DNA of 64,000 nucleotides from the NCBI GenBank assembly GCA_035236585.1, contig CP141132.1, positions 52,331,880-52,395,879 of the forward strand. The letters run 5' to 3'. The DNA is from Warburgia ugandensis (taxonomy: Eukaryota; Streptophyta; Magnoliopsida; Canellales; Canellaceae). The notes beneath the pieces were generated by a model, which saw nothing but the letters and a program-made list of their open reading frames with translations, did not search any database and was not told the origin of the DNA. Numbering within the stretch: position 1 is the stretch's first letter; the number at the start of each line of letters is the position of its first letter. Made by a program: the position numbers and the translations under genes. Of the stretch, positions 43,752-56,523 are shown one piece after another.

Positions 43752-46700
43752 TAAGTGACTTCTTTATGTCATCCTTAAAATCCTCATGTATAATAGTGAA
43801 GCCTAATGCTAGACCATGTTTTAGGTGTAAGAATTTTCACCCAAGGAAGACTTACACTAAGAGAGTTTTTAGACACTATGTGTGTGCTGAATTGGGACAC
43901 ACGGCAAGTGATTGTCCAAAGAAGAGAGAAAAGGGCAGAGAGAAACTATTAATATTAACTCCAAGTAGTCAAGGCAGGGTCTACGCAATCACCAATAATC
44001 AGACTAGAGTGACTAGAGTAGCAAACTCTGTTATGGAAGGTACACTCCTTGCTTTAGACCAACTCGTTAAATTTTTATTTGATCCGAGTTGTACACACTC
44101 CTATGTTTCAAGAAACTTTGCAAATTGTTTGAACCTAGAGACATAAAACTTAAGACTAAGATTGGAAATTTCAACACCACTTGGAGAAACTTGGTATGCT
44201 CAAGAATTCATCCAAGACATACTTGTTAAAATCAAGAACAAATAGATTCATTTTGCCAGACATGACAGACTTTGATATTAATTTAGGATTAGATTGGTTG
44301 GCTTTTTTCTGGGTAGTGGTTGACTGCCAAGGAAGGAAAGCAACTTTCAACATCCTAGGATATGAAGAGATCTCATTTCAAAGATCTTTCCTAATGATCT
44401 ACGTAGGCTACCAGCGAAAAGAGAAATTGACTCCACCATTGACCTAATTCCAAGTACTTCACCAATTTCCAAAGTGCCCTACTGAATGGCACTGGCAAAG
44501 TTGAAGGAATTGAAAGAGTAACTTCAAGAACTCCTTAACAAGGGATTCATTCAACCTAGTGTGTCCCCATAGGAAACACCAGTTCTTTTCGCCAAAAGAA
44601 AGGATAGGTCAATGAGACTCTATATTGACTATAAGTTGTTGAATAGGGTTACCATAAAAAACAAGTATCCTCTACCTAGTATCAACTATCTGTTTGATCA
44701 ATTGTAGTTTGTACAAGTCTTTTCAAAAATTGACCTTTGATCAGGGCATCATCAATTGTGAGTCAAAGATGAAGACATCCAAAAGACAGCTTTTAGGATG
44801 ACATACAGACATTACTAATTTAGAGTCATGCCTTTTGGGTTGACGAATCCCCTGACAGCTTTCATGGACTTGATGAATAGGGTATTCAAGACCTATTTGG
44901 ATATGTTCATAATAGTATTTATTGATGACATCCTTGTTTACTCGCAAACACTCAAAGAACATCAAGAGCATTTGTGCATTGTCTTGTAGACCTTGAAAGA
45001 GTATGAATTGTATGCTACAATCAATAAGTGCATGTTTTGGTTGGAGGAGATCAATTTTCTGGGCCACATTTTTTCAAAGGACGGTGTTGTGGTGGACCGA
45101 GCAAAGGTAGAGACAATCAAGAATTGGGAGACACACATGACTGTGACTAAGATCTGGAGTTTCCTTGGACTTGTAGGCTGCTACCTGTGATTTATCAGGG
45201 GATTTCTAAGATTGCTCTACCTCTAACCAAACTAATGAGAAAAGATGTGAAGTTCTCCAGCAATTGAAATAAAGACTAATCACTGCACCTATGCTCACTC
45301 TTTCATTAGGTAGTGGTAATTTTATGATTTTCAGTGATGCTTCAAGAAAAGGGTTAAGATGCATGTTAATACAACATGGAAAGGTATTTGCTTATGCTTC
45401 ACAATAATTGGAGAAGCATGAATTAAACTATCTAACTCATGACTTGGAGGTGGCAGCTATGGTTTTTACATTGAAGATCTAGAGGCATTATTTGTACAGA
45501 GAAAGGTTTGAGGTTTTTACCGACCATAAAAGCCTCAAGTACATTTTCTTCCAATAGAACCTCAACGTGAGGCAAAGGTATTGGATGGAGTATTTGAAAG
45601 ACTATGACTTTTTCATTCAATAATATATAGGAAGGGCTAATGTGGTGGAGGATTCCTCGAGTAAAAAGTCACATAGCCTGTGTGCCCATATGCTCTCATG
45701 TTGGAGGAAATTGTTGAAAGAGGCCACAAAATGAATGCCAATGATCCCATCAAAATAAGTCCATCATTGCAAGCATGGAAATAAATTCTACATTGGTCAA
45801 GAAGGTTTTTGAGTCACAGAAAGATGAGGTGGACATTTAGGTAATGATTGAGAAACTATGTTTCACCAAAGGAGAAGTTGGTGAAATTTGAACGAATGAC
45901 AAACTTATGGTGCCAGTAAACCATGAACTACGACAGGAAATTCTCATAGAGGCCCATCATTTCCAATTCACCAATCATGCTGGTGGAACCATGATGTACA
46001 ATGATCTAAAGAGGAGCTTCTAGTGGCCAGGGATGAAAAGAGATGTTGGGGAGTGTGTGGCAAAATGTCTTACTTGCCAATAGGTGAAGGTCAAGCATTA
46101 AAGACTAGCAAGACTAGAAGACTTTTGTAACCACTTGAAATTATAGAATGGAAGTGGGACCATAGCATGATGGATGTCGTCATGGGATTGCTTAAGATGG
46201 CATCAGGCCATGACATGATTTGGGTCATTATTGATCCTCTGACCAAATCAACACACTTCCTCACCATCAGACAGACACATAGTGTTAATAGCTTGGCAAA
46301 GCTATATTTGGTAGAGATCATTAGCTTACATGTTGTTATGGTGACTATCACCTCTGATTAGGAGACTAGGTTCACCTTTAGGATTTGGAAGTGTGTCCAT
46401 GAATCTGTGGGATCTACTCTAAATTATAGTATTGCCTTTCATCCACAAACTGATGGGTAGTTAGAGAGAACGATCAAGACACTAGAAGAAATGCTGAGAG
46501 CCTGTGCCATTGACTGAAGCTAAAGTTGGGATGAACATCTCCCCTATAAAGTTTGCCTATCATAACAACTACAATTCGAGTATTGGTGTGGAAACTTATG
46601 AAGCTTTGTATGGATGACCATGCCAATCACCAAACTATTGGAGTGAGGTGGGAGAGAGATAATGGTGAAATTAGAATTGATCAAACAGTGTGCAGAAAAG

Positions 46701-47235
46701 GTGAGACTCATCAGGAGTCAACTTCTCACTACTCTAAGTGGGCAGAAATGCTATGTAGACCCGAAACCTAGACAAGTTAAATTCAAAGTCAGAGTTCATG
46801 TGTTTCTGAAGGTATCTCCAATCAAGGGTGTTATGAGGTTTGGCTTGAAAAGAAAGTCAAGTTCTTAACTATATTGTACAGTATGAGATCTTTGGCCAAA
46901 TTAGAACCATGGCATATGAATTAGCTCTACCACCCAAACTGTTGAAAGTGCATAATGTCTTCAATGTCTCTATGTTATGGAAGTACATTCGTGATCCATG
47001 TCACATTCTAAGGCAAGAGTTAATTGAACTCTAACTGAATCTTACATGAAGTCCTTATCTGAGTAGTAGACCAGAAGACACAAAAATTGAGGAACAAGGA
47101 AATGACCTTAGTTAAGGTTGTGTGGAAAAACAAAGTCATGGAATAAATGACATGGGAATTCAAGATTGACATGAGAAAGAACTACCCCTAAATTGTTTGA
47201 GAATGAGAAGTGAATGAAATTTTTAGGACAAAATT
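43752..47235 (+). pseudogene. Chromovirus (Tekay/Del-like) Gag-Pol remnant
   Basis: Domains in order, all plus strand: Gag zinc knuckle (about 43850-43920, ELGHTASDC), protease (about 44010-44330), reverse transcriptase (about 44470-45190, with FIDDILVYS near 44925 and CMFWLEEINFLGH near 45030), RNase H (about 45320-45640, MIFSDASRKG), integrase zinc finger (about 45950-46090) and core (about 46140-46560, with AFHPQTDG near 46440), and a C-terminal stretch resembling the chromodomain region of Tekay (about 47060-47200). In a live element these make the virus-like particle and the DNA copy. The protein coding region is broken in many places. The front of Gag is not recognisable. Confidence 0.85.
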
Positions 47236-47661
47236 CTTTGGATGATGACAAGACCTCTACCATTGGCTTAAGCGTGAAAAATCAAATCCAACGACTATAG
47301 GCATGCAATGATCGGACGACGAAGATGAGAATTTTGATCAAAATAAAATTACAAACAAAAAGAGCAAGACCCTCTTCCCAGGAAATCATTTCATACATGA
47401 GAACATGTGGGTCCCACCTTTCTACCAATTGGGCATACATCTTTTCAACTTTCCAAGCATCCAAATTAATCTCATTCTTTATATCCAATAACTTTTCATT
47501 TTATCTCCCTCTCATAGCTTCGTACCTCTTTATTTTTCTCTCTCTAAAAATCAAATAACAAACAGACTCCCACCCTTGTGTGCACATGAGAGAAAAGTGT
47601 AGGGAAAAATCTATGTGCATAAGAGGGAAACTCAGGAGAAAAGCCCCTGTGCACATAGGTT

Positions 47662-47753
<92 letters not shown>

Positions 47754-47776
47754 AGAAGAAGAAGAAGAAGAAGAAG
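47662..47776 (+). repeat. 115-base homopurine (GA)n(GAA)n tract
   Basis: About 43 GA units (47664-47750) followed by about eight GAA units (47751-47776), with no pyrimidine. Explains the SLSLSL frame on the other strand. Confidence 0.93.
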
Positions 47777-49440
47777 TGGGAAAAGGAAATCTAGGTTTTT
47801 GGTTAACAGAGGTAGGCGTTTGATCTACCTTAAGTTTCAAGTTTTTCAAGTCTTATTTGGATTGATTTCTGCCATGAATGGTGATTGAGATGGATTTATT
47901 TCTTTTGGATTTTCTTTACATGAACATATTTACACTGGATTTTTTTTACTTCTATTATATGAAATTATGCTATTCTATGATAATTGCAAATTTGAAATCT
48001 TTGTAATGTAGTATGTTTCCTATTGATTTGAGAACATGCTATAGGATATTTGTAAATTTGAAATATTTAGGCTATTGTATGTTTCTATTGATCTAAAGAT
48101 TTGATGTAGAGTATTTACAATCTGAACTTTTATGTTAGGATTCTAGATGGGATTTATTTCCTTTGAGTGAAATTTTATACAAGCTTTTTTTATTTATTTT
48201 AGAAGTTCACACTATAACTCTAAAACTTATGGTGAAAATCTAAATCTATATTGTAGCTCTCTACTTCTTATTGTATATTAGAAAAATATGATGTAGTTTT
48301 GAACTTTAGTTCTACTTTTATTCAAGAATCATACTAAAGATATGGAATTTAATTACAGTTTGATCTCATGTTTATTATGCAAATTTAGGATATAAATTTA
48401 TTTGTGGTATTTTAATCCATTGGATTTCATTTCATGAGAATATTATGTTTGATAGAAATCTGCTCCATTATTTTATTTTTAGTCAAATGAAAAGTGTATA
48501 TACATATTTTATGGTAAATTCGGCCAACCCATGAGAACTATCATTTTATAATTATTTTAGGCATGTGGTGAATGGACCTTGAATTATTGACTTTCCTTTA
48601 TGCTTTGAAATAAGCATCGAATACAATTCTTAAATTTGTGGAAGAATGGAATGATGTAGATTCCAAATTTGTTATCTTGATATAAAGACTTGTTGAATAT
48701 CAGAGAGCATGCATTATGTATTTTTATGCCTAAGTTATTGATGTTTGAAAATATGAATGCTCTTTCATTATCATATATGGCATGAGATAATTGTTGTTTC
48801 CATTGATTTGCAGAATATAAATGTGATGAATGATACATTTACATTTCATTCTCTTTATTGTCCATATCATATGATGCATACAAGGTATGACTAAAATTTT
48901 AAGAAATATGAATATGGAAGAGAATCTTATACTTTACTAACATGTTTTGTTTGACGAGTAAAACACAAAAGATGTGTGAATGATGAAATGTGAGAAATAA
49001 AGAACAATCACTTTGATATGAATCATTGATAAGTTAAATGATGAAACTGTGGATGAACACTAAAAATGAAAGAAATGACAAAAAATAATTCACTAAGGAA
49101 ATGTGCTAGGTAGAGAGGGTTTAGCCACCTTGCTCCTAACCACTAAGGTGGAAAAATATCCCCACTCTAGTAGAGCAGTTTTCTCATTACCTATTGTAGG
49201 AACAACCATTAGAGGTGTACACAATGCCCTAATCAGAAGGTCACATGAATTGAGGGTTGATTCGTGAGCACATAAGATCATGATGAAATGACATGTTATG
49301 AACATGAGGACGAAAGAAACTTAAATTACTTTTGATAATTCTAGAAAGGTGGTATGCCTGAAATTGTTAAATTATTAACTAAGACATATGTTATGTGAAT
49401 TGCTTGTGTAACCATGACTATGCTATGATATATGTCTTAT

Positions 49441-49584
49441 ACATATAAGGACCTATTTGAAACTGCATGTACATTATTGCCATAGTTTTCTATTTTGGGT
49501 ACGGAGAACCCTACATATAGGGACCTATTTGAAACTGCATGTACATTATTGCCATAGTTTTTTATTTTGGGTAGGGAGAACCCT
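49441..49584 (+). repeat. 72-bp tandem duplication
   Basis: Units at 49441-49512 and 49513-49584, sharing ACCTATTTGAAACTGCATG and GCCATAGTTTT(C/T)TATTTTGG with only a few differences. Confidence 0.88.
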
Positions 49585-50078
49585 ACTGAGTACCATTGGT
49601 GTACTTAACCAACATTTATTTATTATTTTCTAATAGCAACACAAGAGGTGTAATCATAGAGGTGATCGGAGTGAATCATCAAAGGAGAAAGAGACTTCTA
49701 AGTGAGAATTCAAGAAATCTACTTTCTTCTATAGAACCTTTGAATGTTTGATGAAACATTTCACTTGAAACCTATGAGTGAACTTGAGACATTTGGTTAT
49801 GTATTAAAGTTTAAGTTATTGGTTATCTTCAGTTAATTCTTATAATGGTGGTGGTGATTGACAACTATTAGAAAGATATTGAATTTTGCATTTTGCATTT
49901 TTAGAAGCTTAGACATGAGTGGTCTTTTGTGATGAAAAGTGACCCCAGATATTTAAAAAGGAAAAAAATCCTTGATACTTTCATGATATTTCAAAATTGT
50001 TTTAAAAAATAGGGAATTGAACCCAGTATCTTAATAAATGTTATTTAGAAAATTGTATTAAAAATTCTGAGTCATTAA

Positions 50079-51422
50079 AATGATAGACTATGGAATGAAG
50101 ATGCTAGGCATGAAAATTAGGTATGGGTGTAGTGGAAAAAAATGAAATAAAAGATGGAAGAATGGGTGCATAAAGGGAGGAATAATGGAAGAAAACTATA
50201 AAAAAAATCACCTCCTTTGGATGTTTTACATTCACAACCCCTTCGTAATGCTTTCTCCTCTTACTCTCCAATCACCCAAGGCTCCTATCTCTCTTTAGAT
50301 CTAGAACCGCTCCCCCCCCCCCCCCCCCCCCCCTCATCACGCGGGAGCTCAAGGGAGGTGTAAGTTTCCTTAAGGAAACTCCCTCCTATCTCCTCCTTAT
50401 CTCTTTCTTTCTTATCCTATCTCCTTAACTCTCTTTTCTTCTTATTCCCCCCTTGTAAAACATGTTGAATTGTAGATGCACAAGGGTGTTTAGCATGAGC
50501 TTCCATGGGTTTTGATTTGTTTATTGAGGAAGCTTCTTTCCTCCCTTCCTTTCATAAGTAGAATTAAACATAGATGGCTTGGATCTCCTTAAGGTTTTCC
50601 TTTCCAAACCTTTTCTTCTCCTTAATTATCTCCCAGCCCACTGAAAATCTCCCACCAATTACATTCACGCATGACAATATGTTTTTCTCATACTTTTTTG
50701 ATGGGCACTCCATCAAATTTTTTTCCACCAATGGCCTTTAATTCTTCACTCTCATGCATGGTTTCTTCTCATTGGTCAATCCTAGATTAGGTGGCTTCTC
50801 ATTGGTTTCTTTAGAATAGCTTTGAGTGATGATAACTCGTAGCCATTCTTTCTTTAAAACTTTGGGTGAAAACTGGCCATAGATTTCACATAAATTATCT
50901 CCCTATTCCAATTTTTAATTATTTTCCTCCTTTATTTTCTCATGTAAAAAACACAGCATGAAGTGCATTATGTCATCTTTGCATGGGAAAAGCATGTGGT
51001 GCCTTTAGATGGTCCCATACTTAAAGTTAAGAGAGAGAAGGTGAGTGGATGACATCTTCATGCGGGTCCTGAATTTAAGTGCTTCACATGCATGTGAACC
51101 TTGACATGTGTGGCATAAAAGCTTATCTTAGAATCTCTCCAAAGGTGGTGGATTGCATGCATGCATTCATGGAAGTTCTACCACCTTATCTTTATATCAT
51201 GACATCCTCTTTCGTGCAGATAAGGTTTGGTGATTCTTTAGGGCTTTTAACCATGTTCAAGTTGATAACAACACCCATGTTGCAATTTAAAATTTTGGAC
51301 TTCTTCATTTATGTTTTATGGCATGTGGGTCCATGACTTTTCTTGAACAGTGGTTTGACTCTCTTTTAGTATTTTGAATTTACTAAAAATGGCAATTTTC
51401 TTAGTTGTACCCTAATCTTGCA
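50079..51422 (-). repeat. Element E 5' LTR (right copy), partial
   Basis: Aligns with 30206-31610 of the left copy. The missing part corresponds to where the chromovirus 3' LTR meets it at about 50078, so that element inserted into or next to this LTR. Right edge TTGCA at 51422, after which element D gag resumes. Holds a 22-base C run at 50312-50333. Confidence 0.75.
50312..50333 (+). repeat. 22-base poly-C run
   Basis: Twenty-two C in a row. The matching place in the sister LTR has a shorter C run in a hairpin (30473-30494). Run length may be affected by sequencing or assembly. Confidence 0.85.
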
Positions 51423-51554
51423 AAATTTTAAGATGTACACATCCCTTAAGATCCAAAATTTGAGGCAAGAGAACTTTAATGGAGAGGATACAGTATGGAG
51501 TTCGAACATCTCATGCTTAAGAGTGATGTGGCTGAGCTAAAAGAGCAAAGTGTA
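51423..51554 (+). pseudogene. Gag remnant of element D, right part
   Basis: Readable pieces such as MEFEHLMLKSDVAELKEQS (51497-51553) are typical of the later part of plant gypsy Gag, and NLRQENFNG-like sequence (about 51460-51480) fits just before it. It shares the strand and the order expected if element E had landed in the capsid domain of D. Ends at element C. Confidence 0.7.
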
Positions 51555-52618
51555 GTGTTGATTGTTGATGTTTATACTAAAAACCCTAAAATTTGCATCA
51601 ATTTAAGGGCATTTTATCATTCATTTTTACATTTATAGGATATATTTGCACTAAAACATTTATTTATGTGTTGGTGTCACTCTCTTGCTTACATATGCAT
51701 AGTGCATTGCTTTGATTTTTTATTTTTTTTATTTAGAGAAATTTTCTAAAACATTGTGGTTGTGTATTTATGTTTGACACAACAAGGAAAACTATGGTTG
51801 ATATCAAATTTAATAACATTAATTTTTTAATATTAATTTTTAGGTCTTGAAGTGAATAAATTTTTTTAAAAGAAACTTGTTTGTTTAGATTTTGGTCATT
51901 TCCTTGATATTAGGTTCTAAGTTTCATTTTAGATTATTAGATGTCAATTTTGATTCATGTTAAATGGTTAGAAATTAATTTTCTTTAATAGTTGGAAAGC
52001 TTAATTATAGAATTTCTTATTTATTTTCTGAAATTTCTAGAATTAATATAGAAATCATGGTAGGCTAATTTTATTTTGCTTATGATTAAAGTGATCTTAT
52101 TTTTAGATGAGGGAACCTCTTATAAATTTTTTAGTGTTTTAATCATCATACAAAATTATGTTTTCAAATTAAATTAATTTGAGAAATTATGTTATTGTTT
52201 TTCACAAAGAATGCTTAGAAAATTGATCTTTGATCCATTATACCTAGGTTTTATATATAATGATTAGAATTTGATGAATTATCTAGTTCTAAAGTTTAAA
52301 ATTTTTGAAGTTATTTTTAGAGAAAATATTTTTAAGACAATAATTTGATTCTTAAGTTACAAAAAAAGGAGAGGATCTAATTTAAAATAGGTGATCTTTA
52401 ATCCTGGTAATTTAAATTTAAGCTAAAAATAAAATTTCCATTTCAGCCATTAAATTAAAAAATCATCATCTTTCTTTAATTTTGTGTTAGTTTTAGGATA
52501 ATTAGTCTATTTTTACTTTTGTGATTTATTTTCATACTATATCCTCCTAGTGGATTCAACCCTCCATAACATTACAATAAACTATCGTGCACTTCTAGGA
52601 AAACTATAAACAAGTTCT

Positions 52619-52636
52619 TGGCTTCATTGCTGGGGA
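52619..52636 (+). other. Primer binding site, tRNA-Asp type (element C)
   Basis: TGGCTTCATTGCTGGGGA against consensus TGGCGCCGTTGCCGGGGA, placed a few bases after the LTR end as in A and B. Confidence 0.78.
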
Positions 52637-53238
52637 GGTGATCATGTGGCCAAAGCACCATCGAATTAGGATAGCTTTTATCTTTGTTATTTTTCTTTTT
52701 GAGTGGATTTGTAATGAGGACGAATTATATTTTAACTTTAATCACAATTAAAAGGATTGTAATAATATAGGTCAAGGGTAAGCCATTGTTGCTTGGAAGT
52801 GAAGGTGGTTTGTAAATGGTTTACGCTTGTACAAGAAGACTCAAATTCCAAGATCCCATTGTAAGATCCACTAGATCTTTTATTATTCCTAGATTTACGA
52901 TTTGTATTATTAAAGTAGTTTTGCATAATTGTTTAGTAGTATAATTTATATAGAGTTCATTCATACTTAAATTGTTGCATACTTCTTGGTTGTTACATTA
53001 GAAGCACCTACTTAACAAAGGATAGCCTATGCTCGGGTATAACAAACAAGACATAGGCTATCTAGTATATAATGTCTCATCTAGTGAGGCTCAGACCCTT
53101 TGAGTAAGTAGCATATAGGCAGTTGCATTAGTTTACTACTTTTCTTTGCATTCTTAGGACACGTCAGCTCACTTTAAGGTGATATATATATATATATATA
53201 TATGTTGATCAAACTACCATGCTGGATGAAAATTGATA

Positions 53239-53242
<4 letters not shown>

Positions 53243-53332
<90 letters not shown>
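53243..53332 (+). repeat. (TG)45 microsatellite in element C leader
   Basis: A perfect 90-base TG run. It is flanked on both sides by copies of a unit GTTGATCAAA(C/G)TACCATG...GGATGAAAATTGAT (53205-53237 and 53333-53365), while A has a single copy at this spot. Confidence 0.92.
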
Positions 53333-53334
<2 letters not shown>

Positions 53335-53480
53335 GATCAAAGTACCATGGTGGATGAAAATTGATTAGGTAAGGCATCATACCTACAAGACCAAGGGTGA
53401 ATTTCATCACCACACCTTGGCCCACCTATGTTAATCGTCACCCTAGCATTTCAAGTTAAATTAAAATTAATTTCACATGG

Positions 53481-55402
53481 TGTTAAAGGGGGATTATGCA
53501 TGAAATTCAAGTGGAAAAGAAGGGATAAAAAGAGAGAAATAGAGAGGTGAAAATAAAAGGTAGATGAGGGTGATCTATAGGAGGTTTCCTAGAGCGTGAT
53601 TGGCTAAGGGAAAAGATAGGAAACATAGGGGATTTGATGCTATATGGAGAGTGGAAGTTTGGAGATTAAAAGAAAGGAGGGAGTGGACTTCTATTCAATT
53701 CCATATTCTCCTGAGCTTGGACATTGAATCTCTAAGTGGGGGGGGACATTGGAAAGAGAGGAGAAGAGAAGGTGTGTGTGTACAATCCACAAAGAAGTAA
53801 GTCCATTCTTTTCATCCACTTCATCTTGCCATTCCACGACTTATTTTCACTTTACATACATTTTGCCATTCATTTATCCATCCTCTCTCCATTTTCATCT
53901 TGTTTTTGCATGCTTACTTCCTTACATTTTTCTTTGTTTCTAACATACATCTTATACCCATTTTCTTTGTCTTTTCACATATAATTCCATTGCTTTAATT
54001 TTATACATATCATTTAACGATCCATCTTATTACCCAATACATTTTCACTTTCTCATCATCTTTATCACTTTATATTACATGCAATTTCCATTTTTTTAAA
54101 TCTATTTCATATACCATACTCTCTCTTTCATTCCATGCACAATCATCCATTTCTCCATATACTTTTTTTACATGCATAACACCTTCTTCCATCTCTCCAC
54201 GCTTGAACCTTTCCTCTTGTAATCACATGCATCACTCTCTCTCTCTACTATTGGAATTACATGCATCTCTCTACCTTTCTCAATCGCACGCACCCTCTTA
54301 AAGTTACATGCATGGGTTGTTTTGAGCGGTGAGTTGATTCTCTTTAGGGTTACGGCTATAGGGTGGTGTCCTATATGTTTAATTGAATGACATAACAAAC
54401 ATAACTCATCATTTGGTTGATAATCGAAAGCAGTAGCACAATTTGGGACAGATTGAAGGTGACTTTTGTCAAGTTACATGGTGAAGAATTGATGATATCT
54501 CTTCCATTTCATAGGAAATTATGTTTAGTTCCATTTTGTTTAAGTATTGTATTCATTGTAATTCTTTAAGTTTTGATTAATGAAAGTTGTTTCTTTTATT
54601 TCATTGTTTGTTAGTTGGTAAGTTGTTTTTCTTTATCTTTTGTGTATGTTAGATTTTCATTAGTTAGTAGTTACTTTTTCTAGGTAGCATTTAATTTTTA
54701 AGCGTGTTTACAATTAATTAGTGAAATTAAATCTTGTATAGCTCTCAATCATGTGTAACTAAATTCCTTGCCTAGGGTTAGGATGAATCCACAATAGGTT
54801 AGATAATTTCGTGATTAAGTAACTTTTAGGTTTAAAAAAGTGTTTCAACATTAATTCTAAGACTAGCAAACTAATTTATATGTTTAGTGATTTTTCATAA
54901 GAAATATCAAGTATTTCCTTCAGTTTAGATAATAGACATGTTAGAGTAGATTAGTTTAGTAGATGAAAATCTTGGATAAACTATGCCCTAAAAAGATAGG
55001 TTAAGCTTTGAGTAAATATACTAAATTGGGCTAAATCTTAGAATTATGAAAATATAGAAAATGAGATTCTAATGATGCTAGTTTCCATGTTTTTAAATTC
55101 ATCAAGATTTTATTAACATGAGTAGTGTAAAAATCTAATTTTCTTAATTTTAGAATATTTAATTTATTGTGGTGGATTCTAAAACCCTAGGATTAGATTT
55201 AATTGATTTTATTACTTTTAGTATTTTTAGAATTAATTGATTACTTGATCTCATTCATTGGCTAGGTTAAATTAATATAATATTGGTTTTAATTGAAATT
55301 ACATAACTTTAAAAATTAGAGTCCTTGCAGGGTTAACCCGTACTTGATAGATCTATACTTCAATAGACCCATGCACTTGCTATTATATTTAAAACACATC
55401 AC
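53481..55402 (+). mobile_element. Athila/Tat-type LTR, apparently solo or terminal
   Basis: Starts TGTTAAAGGGG and ends AACACATCA. The end region (GGGTTAACCCGTACTTG, CCATGCACTTGC) matches the style of element A's LTR end, and TAAAACACATCA also ends element E's LTR. Flanking pentamers do not match, and no primer site follows, so it is either a 3' LTR or a solo LTR with a rearranged flank. No coding sequence. Left border is the weaker one. Confidence 0.5.
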
Positions 55403-55953
55403 TATACTACCCTCTTAGCACATCTCCCAACAAGCTCATCAACCTGTCCTAAACATGAAATCCTAAATATCACTATACTCTCATACATTTTAAAATTTTC
55501 ACGAAAAACATATCATGTGATTCAAAACATAAAATCACATATAAGCTCTTTTTTAGGCTAAAATAAACATCTAAGTATGATTCACATACTAGCATATTTT
55601 CAAGCTAAAATAAAGCACAAGTGCACTATCTTGAAAACTCATTAAAAAATTCAATTTCAAAGTACTAACTCATGCTGAAAACTGAATATACCAATCATCT
55701 ATAAAGAGTCTAAATCTCACCATTTTTTAGGCAAAACAACAAACCTAAATTAGTTTATCAAACATCCATTTTTGAGTTATCAAACCATGATTTACAAGTA
55801 TTATAGCATACTAAAACACTTATCAATCATCAACTTTAGCTTATCATAATATTTTTGTACACAGTATATTTTACAAATCCAAAAACCATCTTTTACAAGG
55901 TGAAGTTTGCAACTCAAAATTGTTGTATACAAGAATTTCATTAAGTAAAAAAA

Positions 55954-55965
55954 AAAACATGCATG
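55954..55965. repeat. LINE target-site duplication, left copy
   Basis: AAAACATGCATG, identical to 58890-58901. Confidence 0.88.
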
Positions 55966-56015
55966 AAAAACTACGTCAATGTCGGTCCTAAGCCCGCATG
56001 AAAAACTTGCATCAG

Positions 56016-56262
56016 GTGCTAGCTGGAAAGGGAGAAGTTGAAGATGATTTTGTTATTTATTTCCTTCTTGCAAATAAATATGCATTTGTATATTAGTTTG
56101 CAAGGAAGAAATGAAAATCATCTCCAGCTTCTTAAAATATGGCAACCTTTATGTCAGGTGCCAGCCGGCAAGGGAGAAGTTGAAGATGATTTTATTATTT
56201 CTTTCCTGCTTGTAAGGAAGAAATGAAAATCATCTTCATCCTTTTAAAACTATGGCAACTAA
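56016..56262 (+). repeat. Paired hairpin-forming units in the LINE 5' region
   Basis: Unit 1 (56016-56150) and unit 2 (56156-56262) both start CAGGTGC(T/C)AGC(T/C)GG and contain GAAGATGATTTT...AAAATCATCTTC arms. In unit 2 the arms at 56182-56193 and 56226-56237 pair perfectly, with a further inner stem of TTTCCT / AGGAAG type. Unit 1 arms lie at 56040-56051 and 56114-56126 with a longer loop. Confidence 0.82.
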
Positions 56263-56301
56263 AATGACATGAATCAAAAAATGATATTCCCTCAAGCTAA
56301 A

Positions 56302-56490
56302 GCATTCCCCATAAGCGACGCATTACATCGGATCTTGGGTGAAGTGAAAAATGGGCAAGGGTTGCTAAGGCATTCCCCTAGAAGCAACGCACTACATCAA
56401 ATCTTGGGTATAGTGAAAAATGGGCAAGGGCTACTAAAGCGTCCCCTCAGAAGCGACGCACTGCATCAGAATCCAGGTGCAGTGACATGT
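56302..56490 (+). repeat. Three 69-bp tandem units in the LINE 5' region
   Basis: Units begin GCATTCCCC (56302), GCATTCCCC (56370) and GCGTCCCC (56439), each with AAGC(G/A)ACGCA and GTGAAAAATGGGCAAGGG. The period of 68-69 bases keeps frame (peptide SDALHRILG repeated), so the repeat may once have been translated. Confidence 0.88.
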
Positions 56491-56523
56491 GGACATGGGT
56501 TCATGCCATAGAGATCGAGAAGG

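Larger units (their letters stand above)
47236..50078 (+). repeat. 3' LTR of the chromovirus remnant
   Basis: Follows the polypurine-like region (TTTTTAGGACAAAATTCTTTGG, 47220-47241) that usually borders a Tekay 3' LTR, and runs to about 50078, where element E's LTR resumes. The conserved block appears at 47277-47340. Also holds a long GA/GAA tract and a 72-bp duplication (49441-49584). Borders are approximate. Its sequence does not match the LTR at 34440-37945, so the two may belong to different elements. Confidence 0.65.
51563..53480 (+). mobile_element. Element C: Athila/Tat-type LTR, primer site and leader
   Basis: LTR about 51563-52612 (start TGTTGATGTTTATACTAAAAA, end CTATAAACA), primer site at 52619-52636, leader at 52637-53480 that matches A (52690-52880 with 3190-3360; 53339-53465 with 3517-3660). 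Past about 53480 another LTR takes over and no coding part of C is present. It inserted into D gag. Start could be 51556 instead. Confidence 0.68.

Noticed and set aside
47544-47849. SLSLSL-repeat frame, 101 codons, minus strand
   Set aside because: Translation of the GA microsatellite; no protein-like sequence outside it.
53174-53425. HTHTHT-repeat frame, minus strand
   Set aside because: Translation of the TG microsatellite.
56302-56490. Regular repeats considered as a CRISPR-like array
   Set aside because: Units are directly tandem without unique spacers and lie in a plant LINE 5' region.
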